Assembly (NCBI GenBank): GCA_017630455.1
Contig: JAGBVG010000074.1
Location: 1 to 64,000 of the forward strand
Direction: 5' to 3'
Origin: Alistipes sp.
GTDB taxonomy: Bacteria; Bacteroidota; Bacteroidia; Bacteroidales; Rikenellaceae
Length of the DNA stretch: 64,000 nucleotides
Shown here: positions 1-8,921 of the stretch, piece by piece
Numbering within the stretch: position 1 is the first letter of the stretch
How the letters are laid out: every line of letters starts with the position of its first letter
Position numbers and translations under genes: made by a program
The notes under the pieces: generated by a model
What the model saw: only the letters and a program-made list of their open reading frames with translations
Told to the model about the DNA's origin: nothing
Databases searched by the model: none

Positions 1-1
1 C

Positions 2-625
2 GAAAATTTTAAAATATCTCTCGATGAATCAACAAAAGGTGATTCAAGTGTTGGTACAATAAAGATACAATTAAATCAAGATCTACCTACAGATATTGAA
101 GACTTCTTTAAAGAGCAGTTACAACTTAACACAAGTTCTTTGAAATATATTCCACAAAATGTGTATAAATGTCTGTGTAAATACGTTGTCAGCGTTATCA
201 ACAAACAATACTTGCCTGATTTTAAAGGGACTATTGATTGGATAAATTCTACGACTAAATATAATAAGTTACCATTCGTCGCTATTGGAAATGCACAAGT
301 AAAAATCAATGCACCATATTTGATATTATCAGTCCGTAAAACCAACAACTATAGATATCCGTATTGTTTTGCTTTATTTGCTATTGCAAACATTGCATTC
401 GCATTTATTGTTCCATATACTTCAAAAGATAAATTTAGATTTACCACATCAAATAAGTATGCAACTTTCCAAGAAATGATACAATCATGGTATAACGGCT
501 TTGATTGGTCATTCAATAAGTTGTCATCTTCAAAAAAGACATACACACCTATAGATTTCACAATAAATATCCCATCTGAATGTAAATTAGGAAGAGATTA
601 TTTTATAGTCAATAAAAACATATAA
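2..625 (+). CDS. C-terminal part of an unrecognised protein (5' end outside window)
   Basis: The reading frame is open from the window edge to a TAA at 623-625, so at least 207 residues of a longer protein are present; the TTG at 140 is not a convincing start because the frame upstream is open and protein-like. I see no catalytic motif. A hydrophobic stretch (FALFAIANIAFAFIVPY) lies near the middle of the visible part. A perfect bidirectional hairpin follows the stop. The gene is A+T-rich like the rest of the left island and converges on the restriction-modification-like operon. An HNH-type nuclease with its catalytic part outside the window is conceivable, but that is a guess from context only. 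Confidence 0.6.
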   Translation, partial: ENFKISLDESTKGDSSVGTIKIQLNQDLPTDIEDFFKEQLQLNTSSLKYIPQNVYKCLCKYVVSVINKQYLPDFKGTIDWINSTTKYNKLPFVAIGNAQVKINAPYLILSVRKTNNYRYPYCFALFAIANIAFAFIVPYTSKDKFRFTTSNKYATFQEMIQSWYNGFDWSFNKLSSSKKTYTPIDFTINIPSECKLGRDYFIVNKNI

Positions 626-662
626 CGGAATAGCCTGCGACTTCGCAAGCTATTCCGTTATA
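621..662. terminator. Bidirectional hairpin terminator between convergent genes
   Basis: A long inverted repeat: 14-bp arms (621-634 and 649-662) continue after one mismatch into a TGCGA/TCGCA inner stem. It lies between the stop at 625 and the stop of the minus-strand helicase gene at 678 and could end transcription from both sides. Confidence 0.75.
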
Positions 663-677
663 AAGGCTCTAAAAATA

Positions 678-3596
678 TTACTCTACCTCTAAGAAACCCA
701 TTAGGAAGGCATCGGGGAAGATGAATTTCTTTTCGCCGAGGGTGAATTTGATGTGGATAAACTTTTCGTTCTTGTTGATTTTTACAACCGTTCCCTTGCC
801 GAATTTCTTGTGAAGTACGGTGCTATCCACAGCCAATGCCTCTAATTGGGCTTTAAGGTCTATTTCGGCTTTGTTGGGAGCGGCAGAAGATGTTGGAGTA
901 GAAGGTGCAACCGGCCTCGCTGGCTCAGGTTGAACAATGGACGTTGATTTAGGCCTCTCTACCTTTATAGCCGTTCTTTGCTGTTCTGCACGCTTATCCT
1001 CAGTAGTTTCGCTACTTCCTGAATATGCACTATAATCAATCTCACTCATTGAGGATTGTTGGTTATAGAATAGCTTCTCATACTGAGTTTTGCGGATTGT
1101 GGTATCCCAGCCGCCGACCTCATCGTTGGTATGTTTGTCAATGCCGGTATAGGTGAGGCTTGCATCTTCGTATCGTTTGAATTTGAAGATGGCGTCGTTC
1201 ATCAACGGTGCGTTGAACACTCCCAATGAACAAAGCATATTGAAATCCTCAACGCTTAAGCCTGTAACTTTTTTGAACAAGCCCGGCTCTAACTGCGTGA
1301 TAACATCTTTCAGGCAACGCTCGCGGTAGTCGGTCAGGTACATAAATACAGGGATTCGGGTAGCAAACTTTATCAGTTTCTCCTGAATCTGTTTGCGTTT
1401 GCTCTTCATCTCCTTTTCCTCGGCAGAGATTTCTTTTTTCTCTTTTGGTGTCGGGTCGGGGTTCTCTTTCTTCGCCTTCTTTACAGCTTCTGATTTATTG
1501 ATAATGGTAGTAAGGTCGCTGTTGAGGTTGCGGAAGCCTTCGATGTTCATCAAGGCTTTCATTGCTTCGGGACTTGCAAGCAAGCGTTTAAGCGTATCGT
1601 TATCCACATTGACAAGCAGAGCCGATTCCCAACGCTTTGCGAGTAGTGTAGCCGATGTTCCTGCAAGTGCAATATCAAGAATATCTTGTGCATCAACCTC
1701 TTTCATACTACTACCATCGTAAGCCAACACAGGCAAGAACTTAATAAATTCGCCTACTTTTGCTTCGGGATTGCTTTCGTTTATATCCAAGCGGCAACTG
1801 TAGTCCGAAATTTGTCGCAAGGCTCTGTCGAGTGCAAAATCGAATACATAGCACTCATTTTTCATGATGGTTTTGCTTCCCTCTTCATTCTTTACCTCCC
1901 AAGGACTCTGCACGCGGAATGCTGCTTGGAAATAAGTTTCTGGGCTCTTCAAGTTACGGAGCATAAATATACCCGTCCAAGGTTTTACGGTAACGCCTGT
2001 CGTCAGTTTACCGCAAGTAAGTGTAATGATCTTTGTCTCCAAAGGATCACCCATATTAGCTTGAACAGGGTGCAGAGCATCAAGTCCGATACCTGCTGCT
2101 GTTCCTGCACAAACTATCACTTTGTAATCGTGGTAAAATTTGTTTTGTCGTTGCTTCAGCAAGTTAGCCATTGCAAAGCACGATGCAACATTAGGCAAGA
2201 ACCACAGAGTATGCGAAAGCACATTAAGCAGTCGTGTATCGCTGAATGGCATTGGCGGTCGCTTGTCTTGTCCGAGTTTGAGGTCATCAACGCTTGCAGG
2301 CAAATAACCGCCACGAATAAGGTCTAACCATTTCTGCACCTCATTCTCATATTTGAAGCGGGCATTCTCGCCTTTGCCCTCTGCTGCAAAGAACAGATTG
2401 AGGTCGAACTCGTCAAACTCTCCCTGCTTGGCAACCTCTTGTATCTCATCAGGCATACGGTAGGTAAGCATTACCATTCGGGGCAAAGCGAGATAAGGAT
2501 TGTCACTGCCTTTCCATTCTGCCTTTGCTCGTTGCTCATCGCTGTAAGTCCAGTTGAAAATCTGCTCCTCTATAAACTCACCATTGTTTATGGCTCTGAA
2601 TGGAGTTCCCGACAAGAAGAGATAATACCTTGTTGAGATTGGCAACCACGATTCGTTGATGGCATTGTTAGCCTCGTCGTTCTTATACTTCTCGGCATCA
2701 AAATCTACAGCACTTTCTTCGTCCTCCTTTTCAAACAGTTCTTTTGCACGCTCTTTCCAAGCACCGAAGTGGTATTCATCAAAAATTACCAAATCCCAAT
2801 TAGTGGCGTGGATAAACTCATTTTTGGTTTTAATACCGCCACTCTCGTTTGTGCCCAGCAAATCTTGGAACGAACCGAACACAACTATAGGTTTTGATTT
2901 GTCTGCTCTATGAAACTCTTGGTCAATATTCAGATTGTTGTTACGAGCATCTTTGTTGGAGATATATTGCCACCCCTCAAAGTCGATGTGTGAAACAAGG
3001 TCTTCGCGCCAAGCCGATTCAACTGCGGGTTTGAATGTCAAAATCAATATACGCGACAAGCCCATCTTCTTTGCCAGTTGATATGAAGCAAAGGTCTTTC
3101 CGAAACGCATTTTTGCGTTCCAAAGGAATTTTGGTATGCGGTTAGGCTCTTCTCTCAGGGCTTGTTCAAAATAAGTTTTTGTCTGCTCCACTGCACGGAA
3201 CTGCTCGGGGCGCATGGTAAAGTTTTGCGTTCTGTTCTCTTCGTTTGCAACACCTGTGCGGAGCGACAAGATTGCAGCCATAATATCCGCAACCGAGCAG
3301 CGGAACCATTCATCAGTTTTGTCGAGCGGGTTAAGACGTTTGCAACCTTTGCGTTCAAGTAGGCGGTGCACATCCTTGTCGGTAAAGCAAGAGCCATCGT
3401 TGCTCATGGCCGACTCTACCAATACAATTTCATACCGCACTTTGCTTGTGTGCAGCTGCTCATCAATGCGTTCTTTGGCTGTACGGTCGGTGTAGCCTAC
3501 TTTCAAGTAACCTTTGTGAGAATCAACTCCTATTAAACGATAGGCATATATCGTTGGAGTAACGTTTGGTCGTTGTGGGAAATAATTGTGTTCCAT
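678..3596 (-). CDS. GIY-YIG/T5orf172-like nuclease fused to a DEAD/DEAH-type helicase (restriction subunit)
   Basis: 972 residues. Residues about 15-100 look like a GIY-YIG/T5orf172 domain (YAYRL, then KVGYT at 32-36, an Arg in TAKERI, and a later HxxLE). A superfamily 2 helicase/translocase follows: Walker A-like AKMRFGKT at 161-168, DEYH at 273-276, then LFLSGTPFRAI as motif III. The last 55 residues (from LHKKFGKGTVV) resemble a small CarD/KOW-like beta fold. It begins 4 nt after the methylase gene stop and is the last gene of a three-gene minus-strand operon. Inference: this is the DNA-cleaving, translocating subunit of a restriction-modification system whose modification is supplied by the two upstream genes. 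The family pairing is plausible; specificity cannot be read from sequence. Confidence 0.8.
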   Translation of the reverse strand: MEHNYFPQRPNVTPTIYAYRLIGVDSHKGYLKVGYTDRTAKERIDEQLHTSKVRYEIVLVESAMSNDGSCFTDKDVHRLLERKGCKRLNPLDKTDEWFRCSVADIMAAILSLRTGVANEENRTQNFTMRPEQFRAVEQTKTYFEQALREEPNRIPKFLWNAKMRFGKTFASYQLAKKMGLSRILILTFKPAVESAWREDLVSHIDFEGWQYISNKDARNNNLNIDQEFHRADKSKPIVVFGSFQDLLGTNESGGIKTKNEFIHATNWDLVIFDEYHFGAWKERAKELFEKEDEESAVDFDAEKYKNDEANNAINESWLPISTRYYLFLSGTPFRAINNGEFIEEQIFNWTYSDEQRAKAEWKGSDNPYLALPRMVMLTYRMPDEIQEVAKQGEFDEFDLNLFFAAEGKGENARFKYENEVQKWLDLIRGGYLPASVDDLKLGQDKRPPMPFSDTRLLNVLSHTLWFLPNVASCFAMANLLKQRQNKFYHDYKVIVCAGTAAGIGLDALHPVQANMGDPLETKIITLTCGKLTTGVTVKPWTGIFMLRNLKSPETYFQAAFRVQSPWEVKNEEGSKTIMKNECYVFDFALDRALRQISDYSCRLDINESNPEAKVGEFIKFLPVLAYDGSSMKEVDAQDILDIALAGTSATLLAKRWESALLVNVDNDTLKRLLASPEAMKALMNIEGFRNLNSDLTTIINKSEAVKKAKKENPDPTPKEKKEISAEEKEMKSKRKQIQEKLIKFATRIPVFMYLTDYRERCLKDVITQLEPGLFKKVTGLSVEDFNMLCSLGVFNAPLMNDAIFKFKRYEDASLTYTGIDKHTNDEVGGWDTTIRKTQYEKLFYNQQSSMSEIDYSAYSGSSETTEDKRAEQQRTAIKVERPKSTSIVQPEPARPVAPSTPTSSAAPNKAEIDLKAQLEALAVDSTVLHKKFGKGTVVKINKNEKFIHIKFTLGEKKFIFPDAFLMGFLEVE

Positions 3597-3600
3597 AGCA

Positions 3601-5133
3601 TTACTCCATTGAAGTTATCATTGATTCAATAAATTCTATCTCTTCTTGGGCCAAATTGTATTTCTCATACAGTTCCTTGTCTGTCCAAGGTTTTGAGAAA
3701 TCTTGAATGGGAACAAAGGAATATGTACTTTGCGTCATATTCTTATTCTTTCTTGCACCAACAAGGCATCTAAAGAACTTCGTTTCAATGTATGACTTTA
3801 CATTTTTACATTCCTGTTCACTATCAAATGGACCTATTCTTAAAAAAGTTTCTGTACAAGCAGTGTTTACACCTGCAATTTCAGACTTTCCTAATATTCG
3901 GGCAGGGACAGGATAACCTATTTGCCCAGCTGCACCGTCAGCCTTAGAGATAAATATCTTATGTCTTGATAATTCTTCAATATTTCTCTCTATATACGAT
4001 TTATCAATGTTTTTATAAACTCGTTTTCCACTCTCCACACCAAAGACCTTACATGTATTGATTGTATTTTTACTTTCAACAAAAGAAGCTCTGAAATAAT
4101 ATGGATTTCTTGGGCTGACCAATGTGGAAAAACTTTCTTCATTGAAAGATGCTACCTTGCGAATAATTGAGATTACCTCATTATATCTAATAAAGACATC
4201 TGCACCTTTTTCCAAGAGAGGTCGCTCTGATATTGCTGTAATCTTGTTTTGCGAATGAGAAAAAACTTTGCATAGTCCTTTTTGGTCTCGATTCCATAAG
4301 AAGTAACATACACCTCCTTCAATCGCAACACCAGGGAAACAGTCGTTTGCATTTCCGAAATCGTGAATCTCTCTAATATGTTCATCATGGAGCATTTCAT
4401 CACGAAAATCATCTAGACCTTTACCACCTGTGAACCACCTTGATGGCACAATCATAGTCAGATAGCGAGGATTTAGTTTCTTTGCTTGTTGGATAAACTT
4501 ATGATATATTGGCATCGCACTACTACCTGTTCCTCCTCCATCACTCATTTGATACGGTGGGTTGCCTATAATCACATCGAATTTCATATTGAATACTTTC
4601 TTTACATCTAAATTGTGGATAAACTGATAAGCGTGGGTTTCAAGTTCAGCCCCACGGTCGTACTCACTCTGCGAAGCACCGCAATGGATACATTTTCCAT
4701 CTTTCCAAGTATGCTTGATGCGTTGGTAAATGATATTTCCTTGCGGTTTGTCTTCGGGAAACTGATAGGCAGAAAACTCACTGCTTGGGAACTTGCTGCA
4801 ATAGACACTGCGGCGAGAAAGCAGGCTTGTGAGTTCGGTAATGGCAATACCAAACAACTGCTTTGAGAAGATATGCTCTATACGCTTTTCAAGGTCGGGT
4901 ATCTGCTGTTCAAGTCCTTTGATAAGTCGTTTGGCAATCTCACGCAAGAAAACTCCACTCTTGCAACAAGGATCGAGGAAAGTGGTATCGGGGTTCTTGA
5001 ACAACTCCTGTGGGAGCATATCAATAATCTTGTTTGCCAATTCAGGAGGAGTAAATACCTCATCATTACTAAGATTGGCAATACACGAAAGCACGTCGGG
5101 ATTATAGACGCTTTTGAACAAACTATTCTCCAT
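3601..5133 (-). CDS. Eco57I-type N6-adenine DNA methyltransferase
   Basis: 510 residues. The AdoMet-binding motif I is FLDPCCKSGVF (52-62) and the catalytic motif IV is NPPY (191-194), the pattern of N6-adenine amino-methyltransferases of the Eco57I/N6_Mtase group. CIHC (148-151) could be a small metal knuckle. The C-terminal half (about 300-510) has no motif I recognise and probably holds the target recognition domain. The start overlaps the stop of the upstream gene by 11 nt, suggesting translational coupling, and the helicase-nuclease gene begins 4 nt downstream. Likely role: protective methylation for the operon's restriction activity. Confidence 0.85.
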   Translation of the reverse strand: MENSLFKSVYNPDVLSCIANLSNDEVFTPPELANKIIDMLPQELFKNPDTTFLDPCCKSGVFLREIAKRLIKGLEQQIPDLEKRIEHIFSKQLFGIAITELTSLLSRRSVYCSKFPSSEFSAYQFPEDKPQGNIIYQRIKHTWKDGKCIHCGASQSEYDRGAELETHAYQFIHNLDVKKVFNMKFDVIIGNPPYQMSDGGGTGSSAMPIYHKFIQQAKKLNPRYLTMIVPSRWFTGGKGLDDFRDEMLHDEHIREIHDFGNANDCFPGVAIEGGVCYFLWNRDQKGLCKVFSHSQNKITAISERPLLEKGADVFIRYNEVISIIRKVASFNEESFSTLVSPRNPYYFRASFVESKNTINTCKVFGVESGKRVYKNIDKSYIERNIEELSRHKIFISKADGAAGQIGYPVPARILGKSEIAGVNTACTETFLRIGPFDSEQECKNVKSYIETKFFRCLVGARKNKNMTQSTYSFVPIQDFSKPWTDKELYEKYNLAQEEIEFIESMITSME

Positions 5134-5785
5134 AATCCTGAACCTTTTTGTAGTGAGTAATATATCTTCTCAGGAATATGCCGCCTTCCTCTTTTTGTTC
5201 CTCGGTAAGAGCAAAAAGATTACCTTCGCTATTGTCGTTATAGAGAAGAAGATCGGACATCGTATAGTCGGAACGCTGCATTTGCGTAGCCCCGATGAGT
5301 GTCCACTCGGAAAAGACTATTGGTGCAGAGGTATCTTTACCATCTGCATCGACACACATTAATGTAAGTGCATTACCGTTGATAATATTTCGGCTGATGA
5401 TGAACTTAGCTGCATCACGAGCCTCATCCGAGCTCTCGGATTTGCAATGGTCGGTATATTCCTCGTTCCAAATTTTATAAAGACGCTCACGACAAACAAA
5501 TACATTGTCGTTCATTATATCCACACCGTAAAGGCTTCCAATAGCGACAATGGCTTGTTTTTCGTAGTCGCGTGGGCTTTTCTTGTATTTCCTGCGGAGT
5601 TCGGCAAGTTTGCGTTTGAGAATAACAGCCAAGAAATTGCCATCACCGCAAGCCGGTTCCAAGAAACGGGAGTCCGGCCGCAGACATTCATTTGCAACAA
5701 GGTCACACATAGCGTTTACCTCACGCTCGGCAGTGAAGACCTCGCCTCGTTCGGCTACACGCTCTTTAGATTTTATTTGACTCAT
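5123..5785 (-). CDS. Small AdoMet-binding methyltransferase-like protein, first gene of the R-M-like operon
   Basis: 220 residues. A clear motif I, FLEPACGDGNFL (41-52), sits behind a GEVFTAE segment typical of the N-terminus of Eco57I/type I methylases, but the NPPY catalytic tetrapeptide is absent; the equivalent region reads IVFSEWTLI. It resembles an N-terminal methylase half that lacks motif IV, while the next gene carries a complete set. It could be a structural partner, a split or decayed methylase, or a regulator. The ATG at 5783-5785 lies 17 nt from the proximal arm of the inverted repeat at 5803-5821, so expression probably depends on that switch. Confidence 0.75.
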   Translation of the reverse strand: MSQIKSKERVAERGEVFTAEREVNAMCDLVANECLRPDSRFLEPACGDGNFLAVILKRKLAELRRKYKKSPRDYEKQAIVAIGSLYGVDIMNDNVFVCRERLYKIWNEEYTDHCKSESSDEARDAAKFIISRNIINGNALTLMCVDADGKDTSAPIVFSEWTLIGATQMQRSDYTMSDLLLYNDNSEGNLFALTEEQKEEGGIFLRRYITHYKKVQDYGE

Positions 5786-5802
5786 ATTCCATCTTCCTTT
5801 CT

Positions 5803-5993
5803 TCTCTATGTAAGAGATACTATAGAAGACGGAACTTGCTGATTATTAGGTTATATTTCGTTTTGCTAATCTATTTTTGCTAAACAATCACACAAAATTA
5901 TATGGTTGTCAGGCTTTTTATTGGCTCTAAAATGGTGATAGTTGCTTTATTTTGCGTAATTTTGCAGTAAATTAAGTATCTCTTACATAGAGA
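5803..5993. promoter_or_regulatory. Candidate invertible promoter segment flanked by 19-bp perfect inverted repeats
   Basis: TCTCTATGTAAGAGATACT at 5803-5821 is repeated as its exact reverse complement at 5975-5993, enclosing 153 noncoding nt. TAnnTTTG-type -7 boxes occur on both strands inside it (plus: 5872-5879 and 5957-5964; minus: 5893-5900), but none has a clear -33 partner at the usual spacing. One arm lies 17 nt before the start of the R-M-like operon and the other 29 nt past the stop of a tyrosine recombinase gene. This matches the layout of Bacteroidales phase-variable promoters flipped by neighbouring tyrosine recombinases. The inversion itself is inferred. Confidence 0.65.
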
Positions 5994-6022
5994 GCAATCA
6001 TTTTGCTAAACATCCTCACTCT

Positions 6023-7219
6023 CTACAAATCCTTTAATATCTGAGCATTTGCTCTATCCACTACAGCATTATCCAATGATGCCAGATAGATTTGTGTAGT
6101 CATTTCCGAGTCGTGTCCCATTCCTTCACTGATAACAGATATTGGGATATTCTTACTCTTAGCAATGCTCGCCCAAGAATGACGAGCAACATATAGGGTT
6201 AGAGGAATGGATAGCCCGACCATTTTTGCAATCTCTTTAAGCGATTTATTGGTACGGTAAAGCATATTCTTATATTGACTCCTATCGTATGGATATTTGT
6301 GAATAGGCAATAGATACGGACTACAATAATTTATATCGTACTTCTCCACAATCTCCTGCATACATTTCTCCCAACGGATAAACAGTCGTTGCCCTGTCTT
6401 GCGTCTGCGGTATGATAGTATGCCATTCGCAAGGTCTTTCTTTTTGAGATATGCCATATCAATAAACGACATTCCACGAGTGTAAAATGAGAAGAGAAAC
6501 ATATCTCTTGCAAAGTCCAATGATGGTTGCAATGACAGGTCGAGGTTCTTAATCTGCTTGATTGCCTTTAATGGAATTGCTCGCTTAACGGTCTTATCAA
6601 TACCAGTATAAACATGTTTGAATGGATTTCTATTGGTGGTTAAATCCTTTTCAACTGCACGATTATAGACTGCTCGGAGTATTCGCATATAGAATGAGGT
6701 GCTGTTCTTGGTCAATCCTCTACCTCGTAAATAGGCTTCATACATCAGCATTAAATCAGAGTCAATATCTTCCAATAGCACATCTTTATCCTCTCTAAAT
6801 TGCATAAAACTTTTAAGCGTACAGCGATAGGTTTCCGAAGTACGCTGCTTGCCCATCTGTTGTAGTTGGGCTATAACACCCTGCATAAAGTTGAACAGCG
6901 ATTGCCCATTGGCTTGCTTCTGGAATGTAGCAATAATATCATCGGCAGTGTATTTTACTTGCTTGTTCTCCAAATGGGTAATGATACTTTGCAGTCGTTT
7001 AATATCCCAATCAATACGCTCTTCAATGGATGTAAGATAGTTTTGTCGGCTGTTGTTGGTTATGATTATTGCATTGTTATCCTCACTCCATTCGTGCATA
7101 AAGAGTCGGTAATCCGTCTTTAACTGACGGATTACACGATTCTGAATGATTTGATAATAGATTGTTCCCTCCTTATTTTCGCTTGTTGAGGGTCGAAACT
7201 TTACCTTGATACTTGCCAT
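6023..7219 (-). CDS. Tyrosine recombinase (integrase or DNA invertase)
   Basis: 398 residues, usual length for Bacteroidota site-specific recombinases. The N-terminus (1-100) is an arm-binding-type domain, 105-205 a SAM-like core-binding domain, and the catalytic domain follows with R248 (YTRGMS), K274, R346/H347 (VARHSWA), H369 (GMGHD) and nucleophile Y378 (QIYLA). All catalytic residues are present. It is last in a minus-strand set starting with the mobilisation genes, 4 nt after the preceding stop. Its 3' end lies next to the 19-bp inverted repeat at 5975-5993, which makes it the natural candidate to flip that segment; it could equally be the integrase of the mobilisable element, or both. 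Confidence 0.9.
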   Translation of the reverse strand: MASIKVKFRPSTSENKEGTIYYQIIQNRVIRQLKTDYRLFMHEWSEDNNAIIITNNSRQNYLTSIEERIDWDIKRLQSIITHLENKQVKYTADDIIATFQKQANGQSLFNFMQGVIAQLQQMGKQRTSETYRCTLKSFMQFREDKDVLLEDIDSDLMLMYEAYLRGRGLTKNSTSFYMRILRAVYNRAVEKDLTTNRNPFKHVYTGIDKTVKRAIPLKAIKQIKNLDLSLQPSLDFARDMFLFSFYTRGMSFIDMAYLKKKDLANGILSYRRRKTGQRLFIRWEKCMQEIVEKYDINYCSPYLLPIHKYPYDRSQYKNMLYRTNKSLKEIAKMVGLSIPLTLYVARHSWASIAKSKNIPISVISEGMGHDSEMTTQIYLASLDNAVVDRANAQILKDL

Positions 7220-7223
7220 AGGC

Positions 7224-7961
7224 TCATGGTTTTGATTTTTTGTTTGGGTTATCCTTTGCCTGCTCTTGCTTGTTCTTGATAGACTTGGCTTTGCTCTCTT
7301 GTTCCTTTGCTGCTTGCTCTTTCAATCGTGCTTGCTCGGTAAGGGCGGCTTGTTTGCGAACGGCCTCTTCATAGGTCTCCACATCCTCACGCATCTGCTC
7401 GATTGCTTCGTTGTTGCGGTTGAGCTCAAAGATATCCTCCAATGTAGCTATCTGCTCAGCCGAAGCATCGCCTTTCATCTTGATGTAGCGGTATTTGAGG
7501 GCATCATCATCCCTTTGAACATTTGGTCTTGACAAATGGTATATTGCTGATGCTCCTGATGCCAATAGCATGACAATCATTGACAAAAGAATCCAAGATT
7601 CCTTTGTGTAAAGAGCAAACGAGTGTCGTTTCTCGTCAATGTTGTGCTTTACCTTTATTTCATCCATCTTGTCGATAGCCTCTGCAAGCTGTTGTTTTAC
7701 GCCCTCAAAGTCGGGATGCTCCTGCTCACTGATGCCATCCATTCGCTTGTTTATCTTGCTAAATTCATTGACAACGAAGCCTGCAAGCTTGTTGGTTTTA
7801 GCATCATAATACTCTTTGTTTTCCCGATTGCCATTCTCGATTAGCTCCTTAACGGGTGTCAAATCCACATTGGCATTTACTGTTTGTTCTGTTCGTTGGC
7901 TCTTGCTGATGGTCAGCAACTCTTCCAACATTGCGATGATGATAGAATTATTTTCCTGCAT
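7224..7961 (-). CDS. Coiled-coil, single-pass membrane protein of the mobilisation module
   Basis: 245 residues. The N-terminal half is hydrophilic and helical, one transmembrane helix is at about 127-147 (WILLSMIVMLLASGASAIYHL), and the C-terminal 70 residues are rich in Glu, Lys, Gln and Ala, a likely coiled coil ending in a basic KNKQEQ..KKSKP tail. No enzymatic motif is visible. It lies between the relaxase (27 nt upstream) and the recombinase (4 nt downstream), so it is probably a transfer accessory protein that anchors something at the inner membrane. That role is inferred from position. Confidence 0.65.
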   Translation of the reverse strand: MQENNSIIIAMLEELLTISKSQRTEQTVNANVDLTPVKELIENGNRENKEYYDAKTNKLAGFVVNEFSKINKRMDGISEQEHPDFEGVKQQLAEAIDKMDEIKVKHNIDEKRHSFALYTKESWILLSMIVMLLASGASAIYHLSRPNVQRDDDALKYRYIKMKGDASAEQIATLEDIFELNRNNEAIEQMREDVETYEEAVRKQAALTEQARLKEQAAKEQESKAKSIKNKQEQAKDNPNKKSKP

Positions 7962-7988
7962 ACTATTCTGTTTTTAAGTGGTTAATGA

Positions 7989-8921
7989 TTAAAGTTTGAA
8001 TCCTCTTGTTCTCTTTTTCTTAGGCTTCTGCTGCATCAAACGGCGGAAATCTGCCTCTTCCTGGCTATCTGCATCGGGCGAAGATGTGAAGTCCAACAAA
8101 CCTAATGAACCGCTGATAAGCTCCGCTTCCTTGTTTGCGAAATGGCTTATCTGCATATGATGCAGTTCATATTCTCGCTGATATTCCGCTTGATTGTTGC
8201 CATTCAGAGCCCTGTCAATCTTCGAATAACTGAAACTGCGGTCTATCTTCGAGCCGTTGAAGTGGTAGCCATTCTTGGTAAAGATTATGCCCTGCACTTC
8301 ATTGGTGTCGCCCTTATATTTGAAGCGTACATCAATGCCTTCGGCTTTCAAGCGCTTCAGCAGTGTAGTCCAATCGGAACATCGCGCAACCTCCCGTTTG
8401 AGGACTTGGTATATCTCGTAACGGGTTTTGTCAGGCTCTTTCAGTCGGTGCGTTTTTACTTGTTCCTTGCCATTTGCGAAGTACAGCCCGTATTTGCGTG
8501 TCAGCTCTTTGCAGATGCGTTCACTGCGGTAACGATCATTCCTGTCGCTGATGGTTCTGCCGTTATTATCTACTCGATTAAAGGCAATATGAACGTGTGG
8601 ATGCTCCTTGTCATAGTGCCGTCCGATGATGTATTGCGTATCACGAATACCCATTTTCTCCATATATTCTCGGCTTATCTGTATCATAAGTTCATCCGTT
8701 AAGCGTGGCAAATCCTGCTTCGAGAAGCTGAGTGAGATATGTCCGATAAACTTATCCACTCGTGGATTAAGCCTTGATTGAGCAATAAAACTTTTTGCTA
8801 TCGTGCTATTATCATTGAATAGTACCCCTTGACAATCTATGAGCGTGGCTTGTTTCTTCTTATCGAGGATATAATCAACAATTCCTCTGGCTCCAGAGCC
8901 TTTTACAATCTTTGCCATCAT
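7989..8921 (-). CDS. MobA/MobB-family relaxase
   Basis: 310 residues from the ATG at 8919-8921, which overlaps the MobC stop (ATGA arrangement); a longer in-frame extension upstream is rejected because it would lie inside mobC. The histidine motif HYDKEHPHVHIAFN (102-115) is the metal-binding centre of MOBP-type relaxases, and Y17 (VDYIL) is a candidate nucleophile near the N-terminus. Such enzymes nick oriT and stay bound to the transferred strand. The C-terminus is basic (KKKRTR). Together with MobC it should form the relaxosome of the element; the coupling protein must come from a helper. Confidence 0.9.
   Translation of the reverse strand: MMAKIVKGSGARGIVDYILDKKKQATLIDCQGVLFNDNSTIAKSFIAQSRLNPRVDKFIGHISLSFSKQDLPRLTDELMIQISREYMEKMGIRDTQYIIGRHYDKEHPHVHIAFNRVDNNGRTISDRNDRYRSERICKELTRKYGLYFANGKEQVKTHRLKEPDKTRYEIYQVLKREVARCSDWTTLLKRLKAEGIDVRFKYKGDTNEVQGIIFTKNGYHFNGSKIDRSFSYSKIDRALNGNNQAEYQREYELHHMQISHFANKEAELISGSLGLLDFTSSPDADSQEEADFRRLMQQKPKKKRTRGFKL

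Noticed and set aside
678..5785. BREX or DISARM system
   Set aside because: PglZ, BrxC and DrmB-like proteins are missing; only methylase and helicase-nuclease components are present.
5822..5974. Gene shufflon between the 19-bp repeats
   Set aside because: The segment has no coding sequence, so only promoter or regulatory inversion is plausible.
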